Source: an uncultured Bacteroidales bacterium (GTDB lineage: Bacteria > Bacteroidota > Bacteroidia > Bacteroidales > Muribaculaceae). From it: DNA of 15,683 bases. Numbering within the stretch: position 1 is the stretch's first letter; the number at the start of each line of letters is the position of its first letter. Location: positions 1-15,683 of the forward strand of contig CAMWUH010000021.1 in the NCBI GenBank assembly GCA_947177325.1. Reading direction: 5' to 3'. This document shows positions 6,995 to 14,881 of this stretch, one piece after another. The translations under genes were made by a program, and so were the position numbers. Below the pieces are notes generated by a model, which was not told the DNA's origin, ran no database searches, and saw only the letters and a list, made by a program, of their open reading frames with translations.

Positions 6995-8524
6995 ATGGAA
7001 TCGTCAAATAATCGCTCGCAATATAATAAGAAAAACAAACCGGCCCTCGAACATGGAGGACGTCTTCAACCAAAGGATAAGGATATAGAGGAGGCCGTGC
7101 TCGGAGCAATTATGCTTGAAAAGGATGCTTACACTATTGTCTGTGACCTTTTAAAACCGGAGAGTTTCTATGAGCCGGCTCATCAGAAGGTTTACGAAGC
7201 TATACAAGCTCTTGGTGCATCTCAGCAACCAATAGATATGCTTACGGTAACCGAGCAGTTGCGCCTAAACGGCACATTGAGCGAGGTGGGTGGCCCGATT
7301 TTCATTTCCGACCTTACATCGCGCGTAGCATCGGCAGCCCACGTCGAGTATCACGCTCGCATTGTAGCCCAGAAATACCTTGCGCGCGAACTGATTAGCT
7401 TCGCCTCGAATATTGAAGCAAAAGCTTTTGATGAATCTAACGACGTAGACGACCTTTTGCAAGAAGCCGAAGGAAAGCTCTTTGAGATTTCACAACGCAA
7501 CGTAAAGAAGGATGTTACGCAAATTGACCCGGTCATCAAGCAGGCTCTGGATCAAATTCAGGCTGCCGCCAACCGCGAATCGGGCATGAGTGGACTGGAA
7601 TCTGGATTCCGCGACCTTGACAAGGTTACTTCGGGATGGCAAAATTCTGACTTGATTATTATCGCAGCTCGCCCGGCAATGGGTAAAACGGCTTTTGTTC
7701 TATCCATGGCTAAGAATATGGCTGTCAACTATAACACTCCCGTAGCCGTGTTCTCGCTTGAAATGAGCAATATTCAGCTTGTTAACCGCCTGATATGCAA
7801 CACATGCGAAATTGAGTCGGAAAAAATCAAGAGTGGCAAGTTGACCAATGTGGAATGGGACCAATTAATGTCGCGCATCAATCACCTTTATAACGCGCCA
7901 TTATTTATCGACGACACAGCTTCATTATCAATTTTTGAGCTTCGCACCAAGGCTCGCCGCTTGGTTAGAGAGCATAATGTCAAATTTATTATTATCGACT
8001 ATCTGCAGTTGATGAACGCCTCCGGCATGAAATTTGGCAGTCGCGAACAGGAAGTGTCTATGATTTCACGCTCTCTGAAGCAGTTGGCCAAGGAACTCAA
8101 CATACCTATCGTAGCTTTGTCACAGCTCAACCGAAGCGTAGAATCACGCTCTGACGGCAAACGTCCGCAACTTTCCGACCTTCGCGAGAGTGGTGCGATC
8201 GAACAGGATGCCGACATTGTTTGCTTTATCCATCGCCCGGAGTATTACATCAAAGCCGATACTGATGCCGAAGGCCATGACATCCGCAACCTTGCTCAAT
8301 TCATTATAGCAAAGCACCGTAATGGCCAAGTCACCGACATAAATATGACTTTTAAGGGTCAATACACCCGATTTGAAAACCGCGATGGCGACTCTAACTC
8401 GTTTACTGAAGCTACTATCGGCTCTAAGTTAAACAGCCAAATGGCCGGAACTATCAACGCTGATCCATTCAGCGGTGGAACGGCCGATATTTCAGGTACG
8501 CCCGGTGGCGACAGCCCATTCTAA
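6995..8524 (+). CDS. dnaB: Replicative DNA helicase DnaB
   Basis: 509 residues, the hexameric helicase that unwinds DNA at the replication fork. N-terminal DnaB domain about 25-130 (PKDKDIEEAVLGAIMLEKDAY), a linker, then the RecA-like motor: Walker A ARPAMGKT at 225-232, Walker B region IIIDYLQL at 332-339, ALSQLNRSVESR at 374-385, and the arginine-finger region DLRESGAIEQDADI at 395-408. There is no intein, although Walker A of DnaB is a common intein site. The C-terminal tail after about 460 is low in complexity (Gly, Ser, Thr) and probably disordered, as in related bacteria. The ATG lies just downstream of a -7 box. The leucine-rich-repeat gene follows 103 bases later with no terminator seen between. 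Confidence 0.98.
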   Translation: MESSNNRSQYNKKNKPALEHGGRLQPKDKDIEEAVLGAIMLEKDAYTIVCDLLKPESFYEPAHQKVYEAIQALGASQQPIDMLTVTEQLRLNGTLSEVGGPIFISDLTSRVASAAHVEYHARIVAQKYLARELISFASNIEAKAFDESNDVDDLLQEAEGKLFEISQRNVKKDVTQIDPVIKQALDQIQAAANRESGMSGLESGFRDLDKVTSGWQNSDLIIIAARPAMGKTAFVLSMAKNMAVNYNTPVAVFSLEMSNIQLVNRLICNTCEIESEKIKSGKLTNVEWDQLMSRINHLYNAPLFIDDTASLSIFELRTKARRLVREHNVKFIIIDYLQLMNASGMKFGSREQEVSMISRSLKQLAKELNIPIVALSQLNRSVESRSDGKRPQLSDLRESGAIEQDADIVCFIHRPEYYIKADTDAEGHDIRNLAQFIIAKHRNGQVTDINMTFKGQYTRFENRDGDSNSFTEATIGSKLNSQMAGTINADPFSGGTADISGTPGGDSPF

Positions 8525-8627
8525 TCTATCGCACGTCGCATTTTCAAGATGATTTTTAACATTTTCAAAAACTTTTAATAATTTTATAGCGTTATAATTA
8601 GCAAAAGAAATTCAATAAATTAACGCT

Positions 8628-9686
8628 ATGAAAAAAATCATCTACTTGCTTGCAATTGCTTTAACAGCCACTGCAGCATACGCACAAAAAGTCAATAAAA
8701 CCGAGCTCGCTCAAATGCAAAAATTCTTGTCGCAACCCGCCAAGGAATCTGCAACTAATGCGGAAGCGCTCAACATTACCAACTTAAAGAACCCTTCGAC
8801 ATGGGAGGGAGTCACGATCGAAAACGGCCACATCACACAAATTGATTGGAAGGACAAGAAACTTGCCGGCCAACTTGACTTGACAGGTTTGAATGCCTTA
8901 ACTTCAGTTGATATTTCGCGTAATGGATTAACTTCACTTACTGCCGACAATTTGCCTGCTTTAACTCAGCTCAATGCATCGCGCAACGAATTAATAGCCT
9001 TAAATATCGATAACGCTCCCGTGCTAACTAATCTGCGCATTTATCGCAACCGGCTGACTTCATTAAACATATCCGCTACGCCGGCGCTTGAGAACCTCAA
9101 CGTGGCTAATAACAATCTTGTTAGTTTGAATGTAGCTAATTCAACCGCTCTTAAAACGCTCAATTGCCAAAGCAATCGTCTGGAGGCTCTTAACGTAGCA
9201 GGTTGCACAAATCTTAAATCACTTTACTGCGGATATAACAAGCTGAAATCATTGACATTGACAGAGTTGCCTAATCTGGCTAATCTCAACCTTGATGATA
9301 ACGAACTTTCAAATCTCGTTATTTCAAATTTGCCCTCGCTCAGCACACTGGTTTGCTCTGATAACTCAATGACTTCTTTAGCCGTAAACAATTGCGGTGC
9401 ACTGCTCGACCTTATTTGTTCATATAACGATCTTACAAACCTTACCGTTGAGGATTGCCCCAATTTGCTCTACGTTGATTGCTCATACAACGACTTGACT
9501 TATCTTAATTTGTCAAATCAAACATTTCTGCAGCGACTCATCTGCAACAACAACCAGTTAATGACAATTGATGTTTCGTTTGACTCCGCGTTGACCTATC
9601 TCAACTGCCGCTACAATAACCTGACAGATCTCCGCACAATCGGATGCTCTAACTTGCAAATGGTAGCAAGCCAATTTAACTTCTAA
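8628..9686 (+). CDS. Secreted leucine-rich-repeat protein of 21-residue repeats
   Basis: 352 residues. The N-terminus is a standard signal peptide (MKKIIYLLAIALTATAAYAQ, cut likely after AYA), followed by a short domain (about 21-90, with NPSTWEGVTIENGHITQIDWKDKKLAG). Residues 91-342 are exactly twelve 21-residue repeats of the form LxxLxxxxNxLxxLxxxxxxx, and 343-352 are the start of a thirteenth. Seven repeats carry cysteine at repeat position 6 and four of these also at position 19. I see no lipobox, no C-terminal membrane anchor and no recognisable type IX secretion tail, so the product is likely periplasmic or released. Such proteins usually bind other proteins or surfaces; the ligand is unknown. 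It is unlikely to be functionally linked to its housekeeping neighbours. Confidence 0.88.
   Translation: MKKIIYLLAIALTATAAYAQKVNKTELAQMQKFLSQPAKESATNAEALNITNLKNPSTWEGVTIENGHITQIDWKDKKLAGQLDLTGLNALTSVDISRNGLTSLTADNLPALTQLNASRNELIALNIDNAPVLTNLRIYRNRLTSLNISATPALENLNVANNNLVSLNVANSTALKTLNCQSNRLEALNVAGCTNLKSLYCGYNKLKSLTLTELPNLANLNLDDNELSNLVISNLPSLSTLVCSDNSMTSLAVNNCGALLDLICSYNDLTNLTVEDCPNLLYVDCSYNDLTYLNLSNQTFLQRLICNNNQLMTIDVSFDSALTYLNCRYNNLTDLRTIGCSNLQMVASQFNF
8898..9653 (+). repeat. Twelve in-frame 63-bp coding repeats (leucine-rich repeats)
   Basis: The protein period is 21 residues with no insertions or deletions across twelve units. Leu or Met occurs at repeat positions 1, 4, 11 and 14 with few exceptions, and Asn is at position 9 in all twelve units. 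The DNA has diverged well between units, so this is an old array and not a recent expansion. Confidence 0.9.
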
Positions 9687-9701
9687 CGAGTTAGAAATCT
9701 C

Positions 9702-9771
9702 ATAGCCTACATTATGCCCGCCAGCCTCCATCCAAAGGCCGGGCGGGCATTTGGCTATTATGACTTTTTTT
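9702..9771 (+). terminator. Terminator after the leucine-rich-repeat gene
   Basis: Two-layer hairpin: outer ATAGCC (9702-9707) with GGCTAT (9753-9758), inner ATGCCCGCC (9714-9722) with GGCGGGCAT (9742-9750), and a further GCCT/AGGC inside. Seven T's follow at 9765-9771. Its right arm overlaps the -33 element of the lepA promoter. Confidence 0.72.
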
Positions 9772-9781
9772 GTTAATTTTG
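9750..9781 (+). promoter_or_regulatory. lepA promoter (Bacteroidota type)
   Basis: TTTG at 9750-9753, a 20-base spacer, then TAATTTTG at 9774-9781, a full match to TTTG-N19-21-TAnnTTTG. Transcription would begin near 9788, leaving a leader of about 18 bases to the ATG at 9806. Confidence 0.8.
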
Positions 9782-9805
9782 CATTCGATTTCAGCAAAAA
9801 CAACA

Positions 9806-11593
9806 ATGAAAAATATTCGCAACTTCTGTATCATCGCTCACATCGACCACGGCAAAAGCACATTGGCCGACCGTTTGCTCGAATATACCGACACCGTATC
9901 CAAGAAAGATCTCCAAGCCCAGGTTCTTGACGACATGGAGTTGGAGCGTGAACGCGGCATCACAATCAAGAGCCATGCTATTCAGATGGACTACCATCTT
10001 GACGGACAGCATTATGTGCTGAACTTGATTGACACTCCGGGCCACGTTGACTTCTCTTATGAAGTGTCGCGTTCAATTGCAGCGTGTGAAGGAGCTCTGT
10101 TGATTGTTGACGCATCACAAGGCATACAAGCCCAAACTATCTCTAACCTCTATATGGCTATTGATAACGACCTTGAAATCATCCCGGTAATTAACAAGGT
10201 TGACCTTGACAGTGCCAAGCCCGATGAAGTAGAGGACCAAATAATTGATCTCTTAGGCTGTAAACGAGAAGAAATAATCAGAGCCAGTGGGAAAACCGGT
10301 ATTGGAGTTGAAGAAATTCTAAAGGCCATTATAGAGCGTGTTCCTGCGCCGAAAGGCGACCCTGAAGCTCCGCTGCAAGCCTTGATTTTTGACTCCGTTT
10401 TCAATCCATTCAGAGGTATCATTGCATATTTCAAAATCGAGAACGGCACAATCCGAAAAAATGATTTCGTGAAATTCGTTTCTACCGGTAAAGAGTATCA
10501 CGCCGATGAAATTGGTGTGCTAAAGCTCGATATGCAACCAAAGGATATGCTTTCAGCCGGCAATGTAGGTTACATTATCTCCGGCATCAAAACGTCAAAA
10601 GAGGTAAAAGTCGGCGACACTATAACCCATGTCAATAATCCCTGCAAGGAGGCTATCGATGGTTTTGAAGAGGTAAAGCCAATGGTGTTTGCGGGCGTTT
10701 ATCCGATTGAAACTGAAGATTTTGAAAATCTGAGAGCTTCATTGGAAAAATTACAGCTAAATGATGCCTCGCTTACATTCCAACCGGAGTCGTCAGTGGC
10801 ACTTGGGTTTGGCTTCAGATGCGGCTTCCTCGGCTTGCTTCACATGGAGATTATCCAGGAGCGTCTCGGCCGTGAATTTGACATGGACGTTATCACTACT
10901 GTCCCTAACGTTTCGTATAAGGTCTACGACAAAAAAGGCAATGTTACTGAAGTTCATAACCCGTCAGGATTGCCTGACCTTACTCTGATTGACCACATCG
11001 AAGAGCCTTATATTCGCGCGTCAATTATTACTGCAGCCGACTACATCGGCCCCATTATGACTCTCTGCCTTGGTAAGCGAGGAGAACTCATCAAACAGGA
11101 ATATATATCAGGCAACCGCATTGAGTTGACGTTTGATATGCCGTTGGGCGAAATCGTAATCGACTTCTACGACAAACTCAAAAGCATATCAAAAGGTTAT
11201 GCGTCATTTGACTACCATATACACGACTTCCGCGAGTCAAAACTTGTCAAACTTGATATATTGCTTAATGGCGAAAGCGTTGACGCCTTGTCAACATTGA
11301 CCCACGCGGATAATGCAGTGTCATTTGGTCGCCGTATGTGCGAAAAGCTTAAAGAACTCATTCCACGCCAGCAATTTGATATTGCAATTCAAGCCGCTAT
11401 CGGAGCAAAAATCATTGCTCGCGAAACTATTAAAGCCGTGCGCAAAGACGTTACAGCAAAATGTTATGGCGGCGATATCTCTCGAAAACGAAAACTTTTG
11501 GAAAAACAGAAAAAAGGTAAAAAACGAATGAAACAAATCGGTTCTGTCGAGGTGCCTCAGAAAGCGTTCCTCGCAGTTCTGAAACTCGATTAA
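9806..11593 (+). CDS. lepA: Elongation factor 4 (LepA), ribosome-associated GTPase
   Basis: 595 residues, a translational GTPase of the EF-G group that acts on ribosomes and in assembly or stress. GTPase motifs: AHIDHGKST at 11-19 (G1), RGIT at 50-53 (G2), DTPGH at 76-80 (G3), NKVD at 130-133 (G4). LepA-specific parts are present: a region with SSVALGFGFRCGFLGLLHMEI and the LepA-only C-terminal domain ending KCYGGDISRKRKLLEKQKKGKKRMKQIG. Length matches the family (about 600). I use ATG 9806 because MKNIRNFCIIAHIDHG is the usual beginning; an upstream TTG at 9770 lies inside the promoter. nhaA follows after 73 bases without a terminator, so a shared transcript is likely. Confidence 0.98.
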   Translation: MKNIRNFCIIAHIDHGKSTLADRLLEYTDTVSKKDLQAQVLDDMELERERGITIKSHAIQMDYHLDGQHYVLNLIDTPGHVDFSYEVSRSIAACEGALLIVDASQGIQAQTISNLYMAIDNDLEIIPVINKVDLDSAKPDEVEDQIIDLLGCKREEIIRASGKTGIGVEEILKAIIERVPAPKGDPEAPLQALIFDSVFNPFRGIIAYFKIENGTIRKNDFVKFVSTGKEYHADEIGVLKLDMQPKDMLSAGNVGYIISGIKTSKEVKVGDTITHVNNPCKEAIDGFEEVKPMVFAGVYPIETEDFENLRASLEKLQLNDASLTFQPESSVALGFGFRCGFLGLLHMEIIQERLGREFDMDVITTVPNVSYKVYDKKGNVTEVHNPSGLPDLTLIDHIEEPYIRASIITAADYIGPIMTLCLGKRGELIKQEYISGNRIELTFDMPLGEIVIDFYDKLKSISKGYASFDYHIHDFRESKLVKLDILLNGESVDALSTLTHADNAVSFGRRMCEKLKELIPRQQFDIAIQAAIGAKIIARETIKAVRKDVTAKCYGGDISRKRKLLEKQKKGKKRMKQIGSVEVPQKAFLAVLKLD

Positions 11594-11666
11594 CATTTTA
11601 TATCCAATTATATCCAACAAAATAAGTTCAATTCTCTCCAATAGTTACAATTCAACTCTTTTAGTT

Positions 11667-13070
11667 ATGAGTCACGAACAATCACCTACGTTAAATCCGA
11701 CTCCGCATCGGCATAACGTTTTCTATGCCGCGCGCCAGGCTCTTCGCCGACACGCATCCGGTGGTAATATCCTGATTGCCGTAACCGTGCTGGCGCTGGT
11801 TATTGCCAACATTCCCGGAATTAATGACTACTATTTCAATTTCTGGGATAAAGAGGTCAGATTGCAAATAGGCACCTTTAATCTATTCAGTCACTCCGGG
11901 CATCCAATGTCAATGTTGCAATTTATCAACGATGCGTTGATGGCCATATTCTTCTTTACTATAGGACTGGAAATCAAGCGAGAAGTGCTCGTTGGCGAGC
12001 TCTCATCATTTAAACAGGCATTGCTACCTATAGTTGGAGCTATCGGCGGTATGCTCGTGCCTGTGATCATCTTCTTTGCGTTTGCCAAAGGCACCGATTT
12101 TTCAGGCGGAGCAGCCATTCCAATGGCAACTGATATTGCTTTCTCGCTCGGTGTGTTAAGCATGTTAGGAAAGCGAGTACCATTGTCGCTGAAAATTTTC
12201 CTAACCACGTTGGCCGTAGTCGATGATATCGGAGGTATTATTGTTATAGCGGCATTCTATTCCACTCAAATTTCTTTTGCATTATTAGGCTATGCAGTAG
12301 GATTGCTGGCAGTGCTTTATATAGGCTCCCGACTGGGCATAAAGAGTAAAATGTTTTACATCTTTATCGGCATAGTTGTTTGGTTCCTCTTCCTCAATTC
12401 CGGCATCCATCCGACCATTGCCGGTGTGTTGGTTGCATTCTGCATTCCCGCAACACCAATTTTTGCACCAAAGAAATATATTAAGAAAATCCGTGAGGCA
12501 ATCAATAATTTCCGCGCCGAGGATGATGAAACTCTGAGCAGAAAAACAGTGCTCAGCAACGAGCAACTTGACTGGCTCAAGCAAGTGGAGTCAGCTTCAG
12601 ATAAAGTAATTTCTCCGCTTCAAGACCTTGAAGATACGCTCCATCCATTTGTTAACTACATTATTTTACCCTTGTTTGCATTTGCCAATGCCGGTATCTT
12701 CCTGCTCAATATGGAACCCTCAACCATCTTTGAGGGTGTCAGCATTGCAGTTATCTGTGGCCTCGTGTTAGGAAAATTTCTCGGTATTTTCCTTTTCTCA
12801 TGGCTATGCATCAAAACCAAATTGGCTCCGATGCCCGATCGGAGCAACTGGAAAATGCTCGCTTCAATTTCAATGCTCGGTGGTATCGGTTTTACCGTCT
12901 CGCTCTTCATCGCCAACCTCTCATTTGGCTCAATGGGTGTTCACGGACAAGACCTGCTCAATCATGCCAAGCTTGGCATTGTCATAGGCTCAGTTCTGTC
13001 GGGTGTGTTAGGATTTATATTCCTTCACTTAACTTTGCCGCATGAACATCTCGACGATAGCAACGATTAA
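11667..13070 (+). CDS. nhaA: Na+/H+ antiporter NhaA
   Basis: 467 residues, an inner-membrane antiporter that expels Na+ in exchange for protons. Recognised by many membrane segments, ATDIAFSLGVLSML (D156, matching E. coli D133) and LAVVDDIGGI (D186 and D187, matching the ion-binding D163/D164 pair). It is about 80 residues longer than the E. coli protein (388). The extra length lies in the N-terminal tail (about 1-30) and a hydrophilic loop at about 272-328 (FRAEDDETLSRKT to LQDLEDT), probably cytoplasmic. The loop breaks no membrane segment. It ends at the terminator at 13095, and the rprXY two-component genes follow. Confidence 0.96.
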   Translation: MSHEQSPTLNPTPHRHNVFYAARQALRRHASGGNILIAVTVLALVIANIPGINDYYFNFWDKEVRLQIGTFNLFSHSGHPMSMLQFINDALMAIFFFTIGLEIKREVLVGELSSFKQALLPIVGAIGGMLVPVIIFFAFAKGTDFSGGAAIPMATDIAFSLGVLSMLGKRVPLSLKIFLTTLAVVDDIGGIIVIAAFYSTQISFALLGYAVGLLAVLYIGSRLGIKSKMFYIFIGIVVWFLFLNSGIHPTIAGVLVAFCIPATPIFAPKKYIKKIREAINNFRAEDDETLSRKTVLSNEQLDWLKQVESASDKVISPLQDLEDTLHPFVNYIILPLFAFANAGIFLLNMEPSTIFEGVSIAVICGLVLGKFLGIFLFSWLCIKTKLAPMPDRSNWKMLASISMLGGIGFTVSLFIANLSFGSMGVHGQDLLNHAKLGIVIGSVLSGVLGFIFLHLTLPHEHLDDSND

Positions 13071-13094
13071 GACTCAACCGACTTATTACAAATG

Positions 13095-13132
13095 GAGACT
13101 GTCTAACAAGTTTAGGCGGTCTCTTTGTTTTT
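13095..13132 (+). terminator. Rho-independent terminator after nhaA
   Basis: Stem of 12 pairs, 13095-13106 with 13112-13123, two of them G-U, loop CAAGT, followed at once by TTTGTTTTT. It separates lepA-nhaA from rprXY. Confidence 0.9.
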
Positions 13133-13151
13133 CCATCAAATTCAAATAAAT

Positions 13152-13182
13152 TTTGTTTCTACAAAATTTTTAGTTAATTTTG
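13152..13182 (+). promoter_or_regulatory. rprXY promoter (Bacteroidota type)
   Basis: TTTG at 13152-13155, a 19-base spacer, then TAATTTTG at 13175-13182. Transcription would begin at about 13188-13190, giving an unusually long leader of about 140 bases before the rprX ATG. Confidence 0.8.
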
Positions 13183-13189
13183 CACTTAA

Positions 13190-13249
13190 ATGTTAAAATT
13201 AGCATTGCAACTTATCCGGAAGCTGCATAACAAATTTTTTAATCAATAA
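13190..13249 (+). CDS. Possible 19-residue leader peptide upstream of rprX
   Basis: ATG at 13190 opens a 19-codon frame, MLKLALQLIRKLHNKFFNQ, stopping at TAA 13247-13249, within the rprXY leader. The start falls almost on the predicted transcription start, so it would be translated with little or no leader. The peptide is basic and could form an amphipathic helix. An ORF this short in AT-rich DNA can arise by chance, and nothing but its position supports it. Confidence 0.2.
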   Translation: MLKLALQLIRKLHNKFFNQ

Positions 13250-13331
13250 TAAATCCTTATACCGGACAATTATGTCACTGCATTAAACAACTTTACATTA
13301 AAATTGTTAATATTATAAATAATTAACCCAA

Positions 13332-14876
13332 ATGAAACAATCAGCTATCTGGCTTTTAACAATATTAATGGCGCTTACATTTGGCGGTTTGCTCTTCATC
13401 GAAATCAGGTATGTCGAAGACATTATGAAAACTCGAGAAGACCAGTTTACCGAAGGTGTAAAGCGAAGTCTCTATGCTGTTACGGGCACTTTGGAGATGG
13501 ATGAAACGCGCTATTTCCTGGAAGAGGGAGTTGACGCCGTTGAAACATCGTCGATCTATGCACAATATCCCGGCCAAAGTATGCCCAACCTCGATGGTAT
13601 TCAATATTCCTTCTCAACCAACACGGGCATGGAAGGATACCTTACAATTATTGGTGATAATGACCAAATCAGCCGCTTACAACGAGATAATCTCAACATA
13701 ATTGACCGTTCGAAATCGGTTAAGATGATGCAAGAAAATCTCAACAATCAGTATCTTTACCAGAAGGGGTTGATAGATGAAGTAATATTAAGGATTTCAT
13801 CAAAAGCTACAAGTCGCCCATTAGAAGAACGTGTTGACTCTACAAATGTGCGAAAATACCTCAACACTGAACTCGTTAATAATGGCATTGACCTGCCATT
13901 TGAATTTGGTGTGTTTGATAAAGACGGGCACAAAATCTACACATCGGGGAATTTTCCGGAAGTCTCTGAAGATGTTGATAACACTTTGTTCATAAAAACG
14001 CTCTTCCCTAACGACTCTGACACCCACAAAAGCACACTTCGCGTATACTTTCCTTCAAAAGATAAGTACATACGACAATCAGCTAAATTCCTTATCCCGG
14101 CATTTGCGTTCACATTGGTGCTCCTAATCGTTTTTGTTGTAACAATCATCATTGCGTTCAGACAAAAGAAGCTTAACGAGATGAAGAATGAATTCATTAA
14201 CAATATGACCCATGAATTCAAAACCCCGATATCAACCATTTCATTAGCGGCTCAGATGCTCAACGATGACTCCGTCAGAAAATCACCGGGCATGCTCGCT
14301 CATATATCTTCAATCATTAACGAAGAGACCAAGCGACTGAGATTTCAGGTTGAAAAGGTGCTTCAAATGTCAATGTTTGACCGCAAGAAAGCTACTGTCA
14401 GATTGCAGGATGTTAACGCAAATAAAGCAATTAATACAATTGTCAACACCTTCAAACTAAAGGTTGAGAAATACGGCGGTAAATTGGTATTTAACCCCGA
14501 AGCATCTGATTCAATAGTGTCAGTTGATGAAATGCACTTTACAAATGTTATTTACAACCTTTTGGACAATGCCGTAAAATATCGCCGCGAAGATGAGCCT
14601 TTGAATATAACCGTCACAACGGCTAATATTTCATCTAACCGACTCCAAATAACCGTTGCCGACAACGGTATCGGTATTAAAAAGGAGAATTTGAAAAAGA
14701 TTTTTGAAAAATTTTATAGGGTTTCAACCGGCAACAAACACGACGTCAAAGGGTTTGGACTCGGGTTGGCCTACGTTCAAAAAATGATTGAAGTGCTTGG
14801 CGGCTCGATTAAAGCCGAAAGCGAGATTAACCACGGAACAAAATTTATAATAATATTACCACTACTTAAACACTAA
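13332..14876 (+). CDS. rprX: Sensor histidine kinase, RprX-like
   Basis: 514 residues, the membrane sensor of a two-component system. TM1 about 5-25, a periplasmic sensor region of about 225 residues (27-250) with no domain I recognise, TM2 about 253-276, then the kinase core. The H box is NNMTHEFKTP with H294 as the phosphorylated histidine. The N box is NVIYNLLDNAVKY (405-417), G1 is DNGIGI (444-449) and G2 is GFGLGLA (474-480). All catalytic motifs are intact. The layout, length and adjoining regulator match Bacteroides RprX/RprY, which supports the symbol. It has its own promoter with a long leader, and rprY begins five bases after its stop. The signal sensed cannot be read from the sequence. 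Confidence 0.85.
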   Translation: MKQSAIWLLTILMALTFGGLLFIEIRYVEDIMKTREDQFTEGVKRSLYAVTGTLEMDETRYFLEEGVDAVETSSIYAQYPGQSMPNLDGIQYSFSTNTGMEGYLTIIGDNDQISRLQRDNLNIIDRSKSVKMMQENLNNQYLYQKGLIDEVILRISSKATSRPLEERVDSTNVRKYLNTELVNNGIDLPFEFGVFDKDGHKIYTSGNFPEVSEDVDNTLFIKTLFPNDSDTHKSTLRVYFPSKDKYIRQSAKFLIPAFAFTLVLLIVFVVTIIIAFRQKKLNEMKNEFINNMTHEFKTPISTISLAAQMLNDDSVRKSPGMLAHISSIINEETKRLRFQVEKVLQMSMFDRKKATVRLQDVNANKAINTIVNTFKLKVEKYGGKLVFNPEASDSIVSVDEMHFTNVIYNLLDNAVKYRREDEPLNITVTTANISSNRLQITVADNGIGIKKENLKKIFEKFYRVSTGNKHDVKGFGLGLAYVQKMIEVLGGSIKAESEINHGTKFIIILPLLKH

Positions 14877-14881
14877 CAACT

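Noticed and set aside
8525..8627. Promoter for the leucine-rich-repeat gene
   Set aside because: No TAnnTTTG box was found; TAATTAGC near 8597 is a poor match, so I leave open whether the gene is co-transcribed with dnaB.
8898..9653. CRISPR-like regular spacing of about 63 bases
   Set aside because: The period is that of in-frame leucine-rich repeats; there are no identical repeats separated by unique spacers.
9770..9805. 12-residue N-terminal extension of LepA from a TTG
   Set aside because: It overlaps the -7 box and the predicted transcription start, and LepA proteins normally begin MKNIRNF.
11594..11666. Na+ riboswitch or separate promoter ahead of nhaA
   Set aside because: Only 73 AT-rich bases with a short TATCCAA repeat; no substantial structure and no TAnnTTTG box.
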